Shown in pieces: positions 23,753 through 31,663 of a stretch of DNA of 64,000 nucleotides. Below the pieces are notes generated by a model that saw only the letters and a program-made list of their open reading frames with translations, had not been told where the DNA came from and did no database searches. Origin of the DNA: JACJWR01 sp964474045 (GTDB lineage: Bacteria; Actinomycetota; Actinomycetes; S36-B12; UBA10799); NCBI GenBank assembly GCA_964474045.1, contig CAYYRC010000002.1, positions 1-64,000 on the forward strand. Direction: 5' to 3'. The translations under genes were made by a program, and so were the position numbers. The number at the start of each line of letters is the position of its first letter. The first letter of the stretch is position 1.

Positions 23753-25408
23753 GTGACCGACAGCCTGCGCCGCAGCTGGCAGGAGCGGCTGGCGAGCGAC
23801 CGCTCGATGCGTCGGATCAGCCTCGCCATGCGCCTGTCGTCGGTGCTGCTGGGCGTGATCATCTGCGCCTTCCAAGGCACCCTGGGACAGACCTGGGACC
23901 TTGCGCTGCTGCTGGCCGCGCTCTCCCTCATCGTCGAGAGCGGCTGGTCCCGCGGACTGCGCAGCCCGCTGTGGACGCTGGTGGACTTCGCCGGCGCGGG
24001 GCTGCTGCTGGGGGTGGAGCACCCCTTCACCGCCAGCTATCTGCCGTACCTGGTGGCTGCCGCGGCCAGCGCGGGTGTGCGACACGGGCTGATCATCGGG
24101 CTCTCGGGCATCGCCACCAGCGCCGTGACGCTCTTCGGCGCAGCTTTCCTGACCTCGGACGGGCTGCCCAGCGGGGCGCTGGCGACCGTCGCCGAGTGGC
24201 TGCTCATGAGCGTCCTGGCCGTGGTGGCGGGCAGCTGGTCGCGGGCCTGGGAGGTCCGGTTCCTGCGCGACGAGGACCGCTATCAGGCCGCCTACAACCT
24301 CCTCATCCGGCTGCGCGAGGTGACGCGCCGGCTCCCGGCCGGGTTGGACGACATCACGGCGGCCACCACGGTGCTCGACCTGGTGCAGCGGTCGGTCCCC
24401 TTCGACCGGGGCGCCATCCTGCGCATCGACGGCGACGGGCCGCCGCAGCCGCTGGTGGTGCACGGCGGCGAGACGATCCCCTGGTACCCCGACGAGGAGT
24501 CCTGGGTCATGCGGCGCATGGCCGAGAAGGACGCGGCCGCCCAGGCCATGGCGTGGATCGGCGCCAGCGGCGGGCGCCGGGCCCACCGGGTCTTCCGCTC
24601 GGTGCTGCCGATCGCCATCGACCGCACCCGCATCGGGCTGGTGATCCTGCAGCGGTCGACCCCCTGGAGCGACGACCAACTGGTCGATGCCCAGCGCATC
24701 GTGGACCAGTCCGCCCTGATGCTGGACACGGCCTTCGTCTTCGGCGACATCCGCTCGCTGGCCACCACCGAGGAGCGTCACCGGCTTGCCCGCGAGATCC
24801 ACGACGGCGTCGCCCAGGAGCTCGCCGGCTTGGCCTACGTCGTCGACGACGCGTCGGCGCGGGCCGACGACCCGGAGCTGCGCGCTGACCTGCACCGCAT
24901 CCGCGACGAGCTCAGCCGGGTGGTGTCGGAGCTGCGGCTGAGCATCTTCGAGCTGCGTTCCGGCGTTGATCCCGGCACCGGGCTGGGCGCGTCCATCTCG
25001 ACCTACGTCAGACAGATCGGCGGCCGCGCGGGCATGACCGTGCACCTGGTGCTGGAGGAGGACGCCACCCGCCTGCCCACCGACGTCGAGGTCGAGATCA
25101 TGCGCATCGTGCAGGAGGCGGTCACGAACGCGCGCCGGCACTCCCGGGCCAAGAACCTGTGGGTGACCCTGCGCACCACTCCCCCGAACGCGCTGGTCCG
25201 AATCGCCGACGACGGCGTCGGGATCACCGATCGGCGCTCGGACAGCTACGGTCTGGACATCATGCGGGAGCGCGCCCAGCGCGTCGGCGGCCGGCTGGAC
25301 GTGCGGCAGCGCGTGGGCGGCGGAACTGTGGTGGACCTCAATGTGGGCGACTCGTCGATACAGACCGGCGCCGACCGTGGTAACAAGGCATCTATCAAAG
25401 GCAAGTGA
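23753..25408 (+). CDS. Sensor histidine kinase, NarL-type (HisKA_3) with membrane and GAF domains
   Basis: 551 residues. About five membrane helices lie in residues 25-165, a GAF-like domain in 190-330, the dimerisation/phosphoacceptor box LAREIHDGVAQELAGL with the phosphorylated histidine at about residue 350, and an HATPase domain with VQEAVTNARRHS (N box) and VRIADDGVGI (G1 box). The layout suits membrane or small-molecule sensing with cytosolic phosphorelay to the adjacent response regulator, which starts nine bases after the stop. The signal is unknown. GTG start; GACTCT lies seven bases upstream and there is no clear Shine-Dalgarno. Confidence 0.9.
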   Translation: MTDSLRRSWQERLASDRSMRRISLAMRLSSVLLGVIICAFQGTLGQTWDLALLLAALSLIVESGWSRGLRSPLWTLVDFAGAGLLLGVEHPFTASYLPYLVAAAASAGVRHGLIIGLSGIATSAVTLFGAAFLTSDGLPSGALATVAEWLLMSVLAVVAGSWSRAWEVRFLRDEDRYQAAYNLLIRLREVTRRLPAGLDDITAATTVLDLVQRSVPFDRGAILRIDGDGPPQPLVVHGGETIPWYPDEESWVMRRMAEKDAAAQAMAWIGASGGRRAHRVFRSVLPIAIDRTRIGLVILQRSTPWSDDQLVDAQRIVDQSALMLDTAFVFGDIRSLATTEERHRLAREIHDGVAQELAGLAYVVDDASARADDPELRADLHRIRDELSRVVSELRLSIFELRSGVDPGTGLGASISTYVRQIGGRAGMTVHLVLEEDATRLPTDVEVEIMRIVQEAVTNARRHSRAKNLWVTLRTTPPNALVRIADDGVGITDRRSDSYGLDIMRERAQRVGGRLDVRQRVGGGTVVDLNVGDSSIQTGADRGNKASIKGK

Positions 25409-25417
25409 GGGAGAACC

Positions 25418-26059
25418 GTGACGAGCGTGCTGCTGGTGGACGACCACGAACTGATCAGGCAGGGTCTGCGCCGCGCGTTCGAACGCCAGGACGACTTCGA
25501 GGTCGTCGGCGAGGCCGAGACGTTGGACGAGGCGATGCGCCTCATCGCGCTGCTCACGCCAGATGTCGTCATCTTCGACGTCCGCCTGCCCGACGGCTCG
25601 GGCATCGACGCGGCGCGCAAGACCAGGCAGAGCTACCCGGAGACGGGGATCGTGATCCTGACGATGTACGCCGGCGACGACCAACTGTTCGAGGCGCTGG
25701 ACGCGGGCGCCTCGGCCTTCGTGCCGAAGAACGCCCCCTCCGGCGAGGTGGTGTCCGCGGCCCGCCATGCGGCCTCGCAGCCCGGCTCGTTCAGCGCCAA
25801 GGACCTGGCCGACGCCATGAAGCGCCGCCTGGACCCGCAGGGGCCGCAGCTGAGCCCCCGCGAGAAGGAGGTCCTGCAGCGGCTGGCAGACGGCCTCTCG
25901 GTGGCACAGATCTCACGCCAGCTCTACATCAGCGAGAGCACCACCAAGACCCACATCTCCAAGCTCTACGACAAGCTCGGGGCGGCCAACCGGGCCCAGG
26001 CGATCATGACCGCGCTGCGGCTCGGCCTGCTCAAGGAAGTGCCCGACGGTCGCGTCTGA
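25418..26059 (+). CDS. Response regulator, NarL/LuxR family
   Basis: 213 residues. Receiver domain 1-120 with the acidic pair in LLVDDHE, phosphoacceptor Asp54 in IFDVRLPDGSG, the conserved Thr in VILTMYAGDD and Lys in FVPKNAP. A LuxR-type helix-turn-helix occupies 145-205 (LSPREKEVLQRLADGLSVAQISRQLYISESTTKTHISKLYDKLG is represented by LSPREKEVL and the SESTTKTHI recognition helix). GTG start with GAGGGAGA upstream. Paired with the preceding histidine kinase. Targets cannot be read from the sequence. Confidence 0.93.
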   Translation: MTSVLLVDDHELIRQGLRRAFERQDDFEVVGEAETLDEAMRLIALLTPDVVIFDVRLPDGSGIDAARKTRQSYPETGIVILTMYAGDDQLFEALDAGASAFVPKNAPSGEVVSAARHAASQPGSFSAKDLADAMKRRLDPQGPQLSPREKEVLQRLADGLSVAQISRQLYISESTTKTHISKLYDKLGAANRAQAIMTALRLGLLKEVPDGRV

Positions 26060-26141
26060 TCAGCCGGCGGGGGGTGCAGCGCGGGCCAGGCACCTCTGGC
26101 TGGTCATAGCTGCGGTATTCCTGCTCACGCGCGCCTTCGCC

Positions 26142-27257
26142 GTGCTGGCCTCGCTCGACCTGCTCGGCTACCCGCGCGGCGGCCTGGTGATGACCGACGT
26201 CACCCTCTACGGCGGCTGGGGTCGGATGCTGGCGGCCGGCAGCTTCCCGGTCGATGACCCCACCTGGCAGTACCCGCCGCTGGCCGCCCTGCTGTTCGTC
26301 GTCGCGGCCCAGGTGCCGGATGCCCAGACGGGATTCACGCTGCTCGCCTTCGCCGCCGACGCGGCCGCCATGGCTGGCCTGCTGGTCGCCGCCAGGCGCC
26401 CGGGCGGCAGGTACGCCGGGGCCTGGCTGTGGGCCGTCGCGGCGCTGTTGGTCGGCCCGATCTTCCTGGCCCGCTTCGACGTGATCCCCACGGCTGCCGT
26501 CATCGGCGGGCTGCTGCTGGTGGCGCGCCGGCCAGGGTGGGGCGGCGCGGTGATCGGGATCGGCGCCGCCCTGAAGATCTGGCCCGTGCTGGCGCTGGCC
26601 GCCGTGCGGCGGGCCCAGCTGCCGCTTGCGATCGGCGGCTTCCTGGCCGCCCTGCTGGGCGCGACGGCCGCGATGTGGGCCTGGTTCGGCTCCGCGGCGT
26701 GGTCGTTCCTGTCCGGCCAGTCCGAGCGTGGCCTGCAGATCGAGAGCGTGGCCGCCCTGCCCTACGTGATCGCCCACGCCCTCGGGTCGCGGGTGGACGT
26801 CGTATACCGCTACGGCTCCATGGAGGTGGATGCCGGCGGCGCCGGTCTGGCGGCCACGTTGGCGACCGCCGTGGGCCTGGTGCTGCTCGGCCTGCTGGCG
26901 CTGCGACGCCTGCAGGGACGGCTCGACGCCGTCCCAGGGCCTGACGTCGCGTTCGCGGCGGTGGCGGTCTCCGTGGTGACGAGCCGGGTGTTCTCGCCTC
27001 AGTACTCCATCTGGCTGCTCGGAATCCTGGCGGTGTGCCTGGGCGCCCGCGGCAGCCGCATGGGCCTCCCGGCGGGGCTGGTGGCGGTGGCCGCCCTCAT
27101 CGCCCAAGCCCTCTTCCCACCGTTGTACCCGGAGCTCATCGCCGGTGATCCCGGTGCCGCCTGGCTGCAGATCTCCCGGATTTCCCTTGTGGTGGCGGCG
27201 ACGGTGATCGCGCTGATCCGGGTGCTCCGGGGCACCACTCAGGCGTCGGGGTCCTGA
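26142..27257 (+). CDS. Polytopic membrane glycosyltransferase, GT87/DUF2029-like
   Basis: At least 371 residues with about ten membrane helices. YGGWGRMLAAGSFPVDDPTWQYPPLAALLF resembles the acidic loop and YPP motif of GT87/DUF2029 polyprenyl-phosphate-mannose-dependent mannosyltransferases, which elongate envelope lipoglycans in actinobacteria. The first conventional start (GTG 26142) falls inside a hydrophobic stretch: the frame stays open upstream with HLWLVIAAVFLLTRAFAVLA, so the true start is probably earlier (CTG 26100 or another unusual codon). Its 3' end overlaps convergent pimB by 19 bp, and that neighbour also points to mannolipid synthesis. Confidence 0.7.
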   Translation: MLASLDLLGYPRGGLVMTDVTLYGGWGRMLAAGSFPVDDPTWQYPPLAALLFVVAAQVPDAQTGFTLLAFAADAAAMAGLLVAARRPGGRYAGAWLWAVAALLVGPIFLARFDVIPTAAVIGGLLLVARRPGWGGAVIGIGAALKIWPVLALAAVRRAQLPLAIGGFLAALLGATAAMWAWFGSAAWSFLSGQSERGLQIESVAALPYVIAHALGSRVDVVYRYGSMEVDAGGAGLAATLATAVGLVLLGLLALRRLQGRLDAVPGPDVAFAAVAVSVVTSRVFSPQYSIWLLGILAVCLGARGSRMGLPAGLVAVAALIAQALFPPLYPELIAGDPGAAWLQISRISLVVAATVIALIRVLRGTTQASGS

Positions 27258-28399
27258 CCGGCGAGCAGCAGCGACAGCCGGTCCGAGATCAGCGGCCAGC
27301 GCCACTTCGCCTCGATCCAGGCACGGCCACCGGCACCCAGCCGCGAGCGCAGGTCGTCGTCCGCCAGGAGTTCGATGAGCCGACTCGCCACAGCCTGCGG
27401 ATCGCCGCCCGGGACGACATAGCCGGTCTCGCCCTCGAGCACCGCGTCCGGCGCGCCGCCGCTGTCGCCGGCGACCACCGGCAGGCCGGTGGCGCTGGCC
27501 TCCAGGTAGACGATGCCCAGGCCCTCCACGTCCAGCCCACGGTTCCGCGTGCGGCACGGCATCGCGAACACATCTCCCGCCGCATAGTGAGCGGGCAACT
27601 CCTCCCACGGCACGGTGCCGGTCAGCACCACGTCGCGCCCCAGGCCCAGCTCGGCGACCAGGTCCTGCAGCTTCTGCCGGTACGGACCGCCCCCGACGAT
27701 CAGCAGCGCGGCGTCGGGAATGCTGCGCTGGATGAGCGGCAAGGCCTCGATCAAGGTGTCCTGCCCCTTGCGGGGCATCAGCCGCGAAACACAGACGATG
27801 ACGGGCCGGCCGGCCAGCCCGTGGCGCGCGCGCACCGCCATCCCATCGGCCAGGTTGCGCGGATGGAACAGCTGATCGTCCACGCCGGGGACCAGTTGCC
27901 GCATCCGTGCCGCGGCGGCTCTGCTCAGCGCACCGGCGATCCGGACACGCGTGTACTCGCCGAGGAAGGTGATGGTGTCGGTGCGGTCGCCGATCACCCG
28001 CAGGGCCTGGCTGCTCCCCGGCAGGGCCGCCCAGGCGGCCTCGTGTCCGTGTGTGAGCCCGACGATGTGCTCGGCGCCGACCCCTCGCAGCGCGTCAGAG
28101 ATCAGGCCGAGCGGCGCGGCAGCGCCGTAGAGCACGCGGGAGGCCCCCGTGGTCCGCATGAGCTCGCGGGCGCGCCGGATCACGAAGGGCTCCGGCAGCA
28201 TCAGCGAGGTGCGGTGGCGCACCACCTCGTACGGCTGTCCGGCGTCGTAGGCGGCGGCGCCCTTCCAAGCCGGGGCGTAGACGGTGACCGAGTCCGCGGG
28301 CTGCCGGCTCACCAGCCCCTGGACGAAGGACTGAATCCCGCCCGCACGCGGGGGGAAGTCGTTGGTGACGACGAGCGTGTGCCCCCCGGACGGCACCAT
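27239..28399 (-). CDS. pimB: GT4 glycosyltransferase, PimB-type phosphatidylinositol mannosyltransferase
   Basis: 386 residues with the GT-B fold. VVTNDFPPRAGGIQSFVQGL at the N-terminus is the signature of PimB-like enzymes, followed by GLTHGHEAAWA, VSRLMPRKGQDTLIEALP at the start of the nucleotide-sugar domain, and the EX7E-type motif GLGIVYLEASATGLPVVAGDSGGAPDAV. PimB adds the second mannose from GDP-mannose to phosphatidylinositol monomannoside at the inner face of the membrane. The next upstream gene is an NlpC/P60 protein, the same order as Rv2188c-Rv2190c in M. tuberculosis, which supports the specific assignment. Four bases separate the two genes. Confidence 0.85.
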   Translation of the reverse strand: MVPSGGHTLVVTNDFPPRAGGIQSFVQGLVSRQPADSVTVYAPAWKGAAAYDAGQPYEVVRHRTSLMLPEPFVIRRARELMRTTGASRVLYGAAAPLGLISDALRGVGAEHIVGLTHGHEAAWAALPGSSQALRVIGDRTDTITFLGEYTRVRIAGALSRAAAARMRQLVPGVDDQLFHPRNLADGMAVRARHGLAGRPVIVCVSRLMPRKGQDTLIEALPLIQRSIPDAALLIVGGGPYRQKLQDLVAELGLGRDVVLTGTVPWEELPAHYAAGDVFAMPCRTRNRGLDVEGLGIVYLEASATGLPVVAGDSGGAPDAVLEGETGYVVPGGDPQAVASRLIELLADDDLRSRLGAGGRAWIEAKWRWPLISDRLSLLLAGQDPDA

Positions 28400-28403
28400 C
28401 AGA

Positions 28404-29687
28404 TCAGACGCCCGGCCTGGACGCGGCGACCAGGTTGGCCGTGTAGTAGCCGGGCAGCGAGTCGATCCGGATCCCATCCATCGAGTTGGCCGCGTGCACG
28501 AACTTGCCGTTGCCCAGATACATGCCGACGTGGGTGTTGACCGAGTAGAAGAAGAGCAGGTCCCCGGGTTGGATGGCCGAGAGCGAGACCGCCTTGGTGG
28601 CGGCGTACTGCGAGCCGGAGTAGTGCGGGATGGTGACGCCTGCCTGACGCCAGGCCACCATGGTCAGGCCGCTGCAGTCGAAGACGTCCGGCCCCTCGCC
28701 GCCCCAGACGTAGGTCCCGCCGACCTTGCCCAGGGCGAAGGAGATGGCCTTGTCGACCATTGCCGCCCTGCCGGTGGGGACGGGGCCGGCCGCTGGGACC
28801 GCGGGCGTCGTTGCGCTGGTCGGCGCGCCGCCCTCGGCGGCCAGGCGGTCTGCCTCGGCCTGGCGGGCGGCAGTCGCACGCTCGGCTGCCAGTCGCTGGG
28901 CCGCCTGCTCGGCGGCCTGCGCCGCGGCCTCCCGGTCGGCAGCGGCCTGGCGCTCTGCGGTCGCCTTCGCGACGGCGGCCTGCTCCGCGGCGATCCGGGC
29001 CTGTTCCGCGGCGATGCGCGCCTGCTCCTCGGCCCGGCGCTGCGCCAGGATCGCCTCGGCCTCCAGCCGGGCGCGCTCCTGCGCCGCGCGCAACTCCGCC
29101 GCGATCCGCTCCTGCTCGGCCTTCTCGGCCGAGGCCAGCTCCCCGCGGGCGGCGGCCAGCTTCTTCGAGACGTCGGCCTCGGCCACGCCCAGGTTCACGG
29201 AGACCTGCTGGAAGTGGTCGCGCTCCTGGGCGAGCGCCTGTTGCGTGACCTTCATCGCCAGCATGGTGGCGCGCGCCTTGTCCACCAGCGTGGACTGGTG
29301 GGCGCCGGTCTCGGAGAGCCGATCGAGGTCGGACAGGAAGCTGTCTGGGTTGTCCAGGGAGAAGTTGAGCACCGCGCTGGGCTGGCCGCCGTTGACGTAG
29401 AGCTCGTGCGCGATCTGCTCCAGCGCATCCTGAGCCTCTGCGAGCTCGGCCCGGGAACGGTCGACCTGGCCCTGGAACAGTCTCATCCGGTCCTGCGAAC
29501 GGGCCAGGTCCACCTTCGCGCCGTTCACGCGCTCGGCGGCGGCCGCGGCATCCCGCTGCAGCTGCACGACGCGCTCGCGGGCCTGGCTCACCGCCACCGG
29601 GTCGGCCGAGCTGATCGCCGACGACGAGCACAGCACGACACCCACGATGAGGGGCGCGGCGACGATGCGCAGCAGCGGTGCTCGCAT
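28404..29687 (-). CDS. Secreted NlpC/P60 peptidoglycan endopeptidase with coiled coil
   Basis: 427 residues. A signal peptide (APLLRIVAAPLIVGVVLCSS...SSADP) precedes a long coiled coil rich in Ala, Arg and Glu (residues 35-290) and a short Pro/Thr linker. The C-terminal NlpC/P60 domain has the catalytic cysteine in VFDCSGLTMVAW, then GDLLFFYS, histidine in NTHVGMYLG and FVHAANSMDG. It likely cleaves the stem peptide between D-Glu and the diamino acid during growth or division, like RipA/RipD-type hydrolases; the coiled coil may regulate or position it. GGGAGGGT ribosome-binding site. Position corresponds to Rv2190c. Confidence 0.9.
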   Translation of the reverse strand: MRAPLLRIVAAPLIVGVVLCSSSAISSADPVAVSQARERVVQLQRDAAAAAERVNGAKVDLARSQDRMRLFQGQVDRSRAELAEAQDALEQIAHELYVNGGQPSAVLNFSLDNPDSFLSDLDRLSETGAHQSTLVDKARATMLAMKVTQQALAQERDHFQQVSVNLGVAEADVSKKLAAARGELASAEKAEQERIAAELRAAQERARLEAEAILAQRRAEEQARIAAEQARIAAEQAAVAKATAERQAAADREAAAQAAEQAAQRLAAERATAARQAEADRLAAEGGAPTSATTPAVPAAGPVPTGRAAMVDKAISFALGKVGGTYVWGGEGPDVFDCSGLTMVAWRQAGVTIPHYSGSQYAATKAVSLSAIQPGDLLFFYSVNTHVGMYLGNGKFVHAANSMDGIRIDSLPGYYTANLVAASRPGV

Positions 29688-29720
29688 GACCCTCCCATCG
29701 GCGCGGCGGCACCGCCAACA

Positions 29721-29978
29721 TTAGCCCGTTGCCACGTCTGGGTGCGCCCTTTGTCCACCGCGCTTCCCGCCCACCACCAGCCGCAGCGGCGGCACCAGGC
29801 CGGACTCGGCCAAGACCGCCAGCGCCCGCCGCTCCTCGTCGTCCCACTGGTTCGGCGCGCCGATGAGAACAGATATGACGCAATCGCCGCACGCGATGTT
29901 GCGGACCTGGCAACTGTCGCAGTCGACAGTCACCGGCGCGTGCTCGTCGGCGGGCGACACGTCCCGTGGCACCTTCAT
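29721..29978 (-). CDS. Small conserved actinobacterial protein with CxxC pairs, function unknown
   Basis: 85 residues from an ATG at 29978 with a strong GGAGG site eight bases upstream. The sequence has three cysteines in a compact CDSCQVRNIACGDCVIS block, followed by WDDEERRALAVLAESGLVPPLRL. The cysteine cluster could bind zinc or an Fe-S cluster. It lies 33 bp upstream of the NlpC/P60 gene on the same strand, and small proteins of this appearance accompany that gene elsewhere in actinobacteria. No function can be assigned. Confidence 0.72.
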   Translation of the reverse strand: MKVPRDVSPADEHAPVTVDCDSCQVRNIACGDCVISVLIGAPNQWDDEERRALAVLAESGLVPPLRLVVGGKRGGQRAHPDVATG

Positions 29979-30056
29979 GCGAGACCTCCTCGATCCACGG
30001 CCAGAGTCGGGTTCGCCGGCGCTCTTCGCCGGCATCTCTGGCGCTGGTCGAGGACG

Positions 30057-31253
30057 CTAGGGGGGACCTCCGACGCATCCGCGCGCACGCAGCTCGGCCA
30101 CTTCCTCCGCCGGCGTTCCCAGCCATGCCGCCAGCACCCTCTCCGCGTCGCCGCCGAGCGCCGCGGGACCGTGTCCCCCGGCCTCTGACAGCCACGGGAC
30201 CGCACGGACGACGCGAGCGGGCGCACCGTCGGACCGGAGCGCGTCCACCACCGCCGAGCGAGCCTCCAGGTTGGGGTCGGTGAAGGCTTCCGCCAAGTCG
30301 TTCACCGGCGTCACACAGGTGTCCTCGAGCAGGAGCAGGTCGGTCCACTCATCGCGCGTCCTGGTGGCGAAGATCGCGGCCAGCCGCCGGCGCAGCTCCT
30401 CCTGGCGGCCCAGGTCGTACTGGATCTCTGCCAACTCCGGGGCGCCGAGCAGCTCGCAGACCCGCCCGAAGAACTTCGGCTCCAGCGCCCCGACCGCCTG
30501 CCAGCCGCCGTCCGCGCAGCGGTAGTACCCGTAGCAGGCCAGCGCCCCGGTGAGCATGTCCCGCGGTGCCGGGACGGTGCCCTGCCCGGCGGCGATGTGG
30601 CCGGCGGCGAGGGCGGTCAACGACACGGCGGACTCCAGCATGGACACCTCCGCCCGATAGCCCGATCCGTCGGCGGCGACCGCGCGCAGCCCCGCCACCA
30701 CCGCCAGCGCGGCCTGCATCCCGGTGGCCATGTCGGCGATCGGCACGGCGGGCAGGGCCGGCCTGCCGGCGTCGTCGACGCTCATGCCGACGATGCCGGC
30801 GAGGGCCTCGGTGTTCAGGTCATGCGCAGGCACAGCAGCGTAGGGCCCACCGGCCCCGAAGGCGGTGAGGCTGACGTGCACCAGCCGCGGGTTGGCTGCC
30901 GCGAGCGCGTCCGCCGACAGGCCGAGACGCTCCAGCACGCCGGGGCGGAAGGAGTCGAGCAGAACGTCGGACGCCGCCACCAGCCGCAGCAGCAACTGCT
31001 GGGCGTCGGCCTGCTTCAGGTCCAGCGCCACCGACGACTTGCCACGGTTGAGGACGATGTTGGGTCCCGATTCGCCGGTGGCGGCGTACGGCGGGGCAGC
31101 CCGGGTGCCGTCGCCCCCGAGCTCCTCGACCTTGACTACCTCCGCGCCCAGCCCCATCAGCAGCAGCGTGGCGTAGTTGCCGGGCAGCAGCCTGGTGAGG
31201 TCGAGCACTCTGACCCCGACCAGCGCGGGCCGAGCGGGGGGAAGCGCGGTCAC
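30057..31253 (-). CDS. CaiB/BaiF family CoA-transferase (alpha-methylacyl-CoA racemase-like)
   Basis: 398 residues. Family III CoA-transferase features: GVRVLDLTRLLPGNYATLLLMGLGAEVVKVE at the N-terminus, NIVLNRGKSSVALDLK, DVLLDSFRPGVLERLGL with the Asp equivalent to the catalytic one, and GPYA...HDLNTEALAG. The domain organisation with EDTCVTPVNDLAEAFTDPNL near the C-terminus resembles alpha-methylacyl-CoA racemases, so branched-chain fatty acid or steroid side-chain metabolism is a plausible role. GTG start at 31253 overlaps the stop of the small zinc-ribbon gene upstream (GTGA), so the two are translationally coupled. Confidence 0.88.
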   Translation of the reverse strand: MTALPPARPALVGVRVLDLTRLLPGNYATLLLMGLGAEVVKVEELGGDGTRAAPPYAATGESGPNIVLNRGKSSVALDLKQADAQQLLLRLVAASDVLLDSFRPGVLERLGLSADALAAANPRLVHVSLTAFGAGGPYAAVPAHDLNTEALAGIVGMSVDDAGRPALPAVPIADMATGMQAALAVVAGLRAVAADGSGYRAEVSMLESAVSLTALAAGHIAAGQGTVPAPRDMLTGALACYGYYRCADGGWQAVGALEPKFFGRVCELLGAPELAEIQYDLGRQEELRRRLAAIFATRTRDEWTDLLLLEDTCVTPVNDLAEAFTDPNLEARSAVVDALRSDGAPARVVRAVPWLSEAGGHGPAALGGDAERVLAAWLGTPAEEVAELRARGCVGGPP

Positions 31254-31510
31254 TCGCCCGGGCCGCCGGACGGCCCGCCGGCATCGGGACGGGCGACGAT
31301 CTCGACCGCATCGTCGGCACCGCACCAGCGGCACGACACCTGCTCGACGACCTCCCGCAGGGTGTCGCTGGTCTCGACCGTGGGGCTGCCCGCCAGATCG
31401 AAGTGCCAGAACTCCTTCATCCGGACGCTGCGCACCACATCGAAGCGGGTCAGGTTGCCACAGCGCCCGCAGCGCCAGCGCTGGTCCTCGTCGGGAAGGG
31501 TCAGGCGCAT
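31250..31510 (-). CDS. Small zinc-ribbon protein
   Basis: 86 residues with two CxxC pairs, WRCGRCGNLTRFD near the N-terminus and VSCRWCGADD near residue 60, a classic zinc-ribbon arrangement. Basic start (MRLTLPDEDQRW), acidic and Gly/Pro-rich end. Conserved-looking in actinobacteria next to the exonuclease gene, from which it is divergent (153 bp apart). Its stop overlaps the start of the CoA-transferase gene. It could be an RNA- or protein-binding accessory factor; nothing more can be said. Confidence 0.72.
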   Translation of the reverse strand: MRLTLPDEDQRWRCGRCGNLTRFDVVRSVRMKEFWHFDLAGSPTVETSDTLREVVEQVSCRWCGADDAVEIVARPDAGGPSGGPGE

Positions 31511-31651
31511 CGGGACTCCTCACGCTCGCACGGGCGGACCCGGCACCCGGGCCCGGCTGGATCGGCCGCTCAGCGGTAACACTAGTGGCCCGCTGAACGT
31601 ACCGTTCACAGACCGCGGCGCGGCCCCCGGGATTCTGTCGGATCTGGCGCC

Positions 31652-31657
31652 TAGCGT
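31652..31657 (+). promoter_or_regulatory. Putative -10 element of the DnaQ/GIY-YIG gene (leaderless)
   Basis: TAGCGT ends six bases before the ATG at 31664, with no Shine-Dalgarno sequence. Upstream lies an inverted repeat TGAACG-TAC-CGTTCA (31594-31608) that could be a regulator site. Confidence 0.42.
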
Positions 31658-31663
31658 GGTCAC

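Noticed and set aside
21584..25768. Very long minus-strand open frame (over 1300 codons) across glk and the histidine kinase
   Set aside because: It is antisense to five well-supported plus-strand genes and has low-complexity Arg/Gly/His-rich composition; stop codons are rare in this frame because of GC bias.
31594..31608. LexA/SOS box upstream of the DnaQ/GIY-YIG nuclease gene
   Set aside because: The inverted repeat TGAACG-TAC-CGTTCA has five bases between GAAC and GTTC, whereas the actinobacterial SOS box has four (GAAC-N4-GTTC). Kept only as an unexplained inverted repeat.
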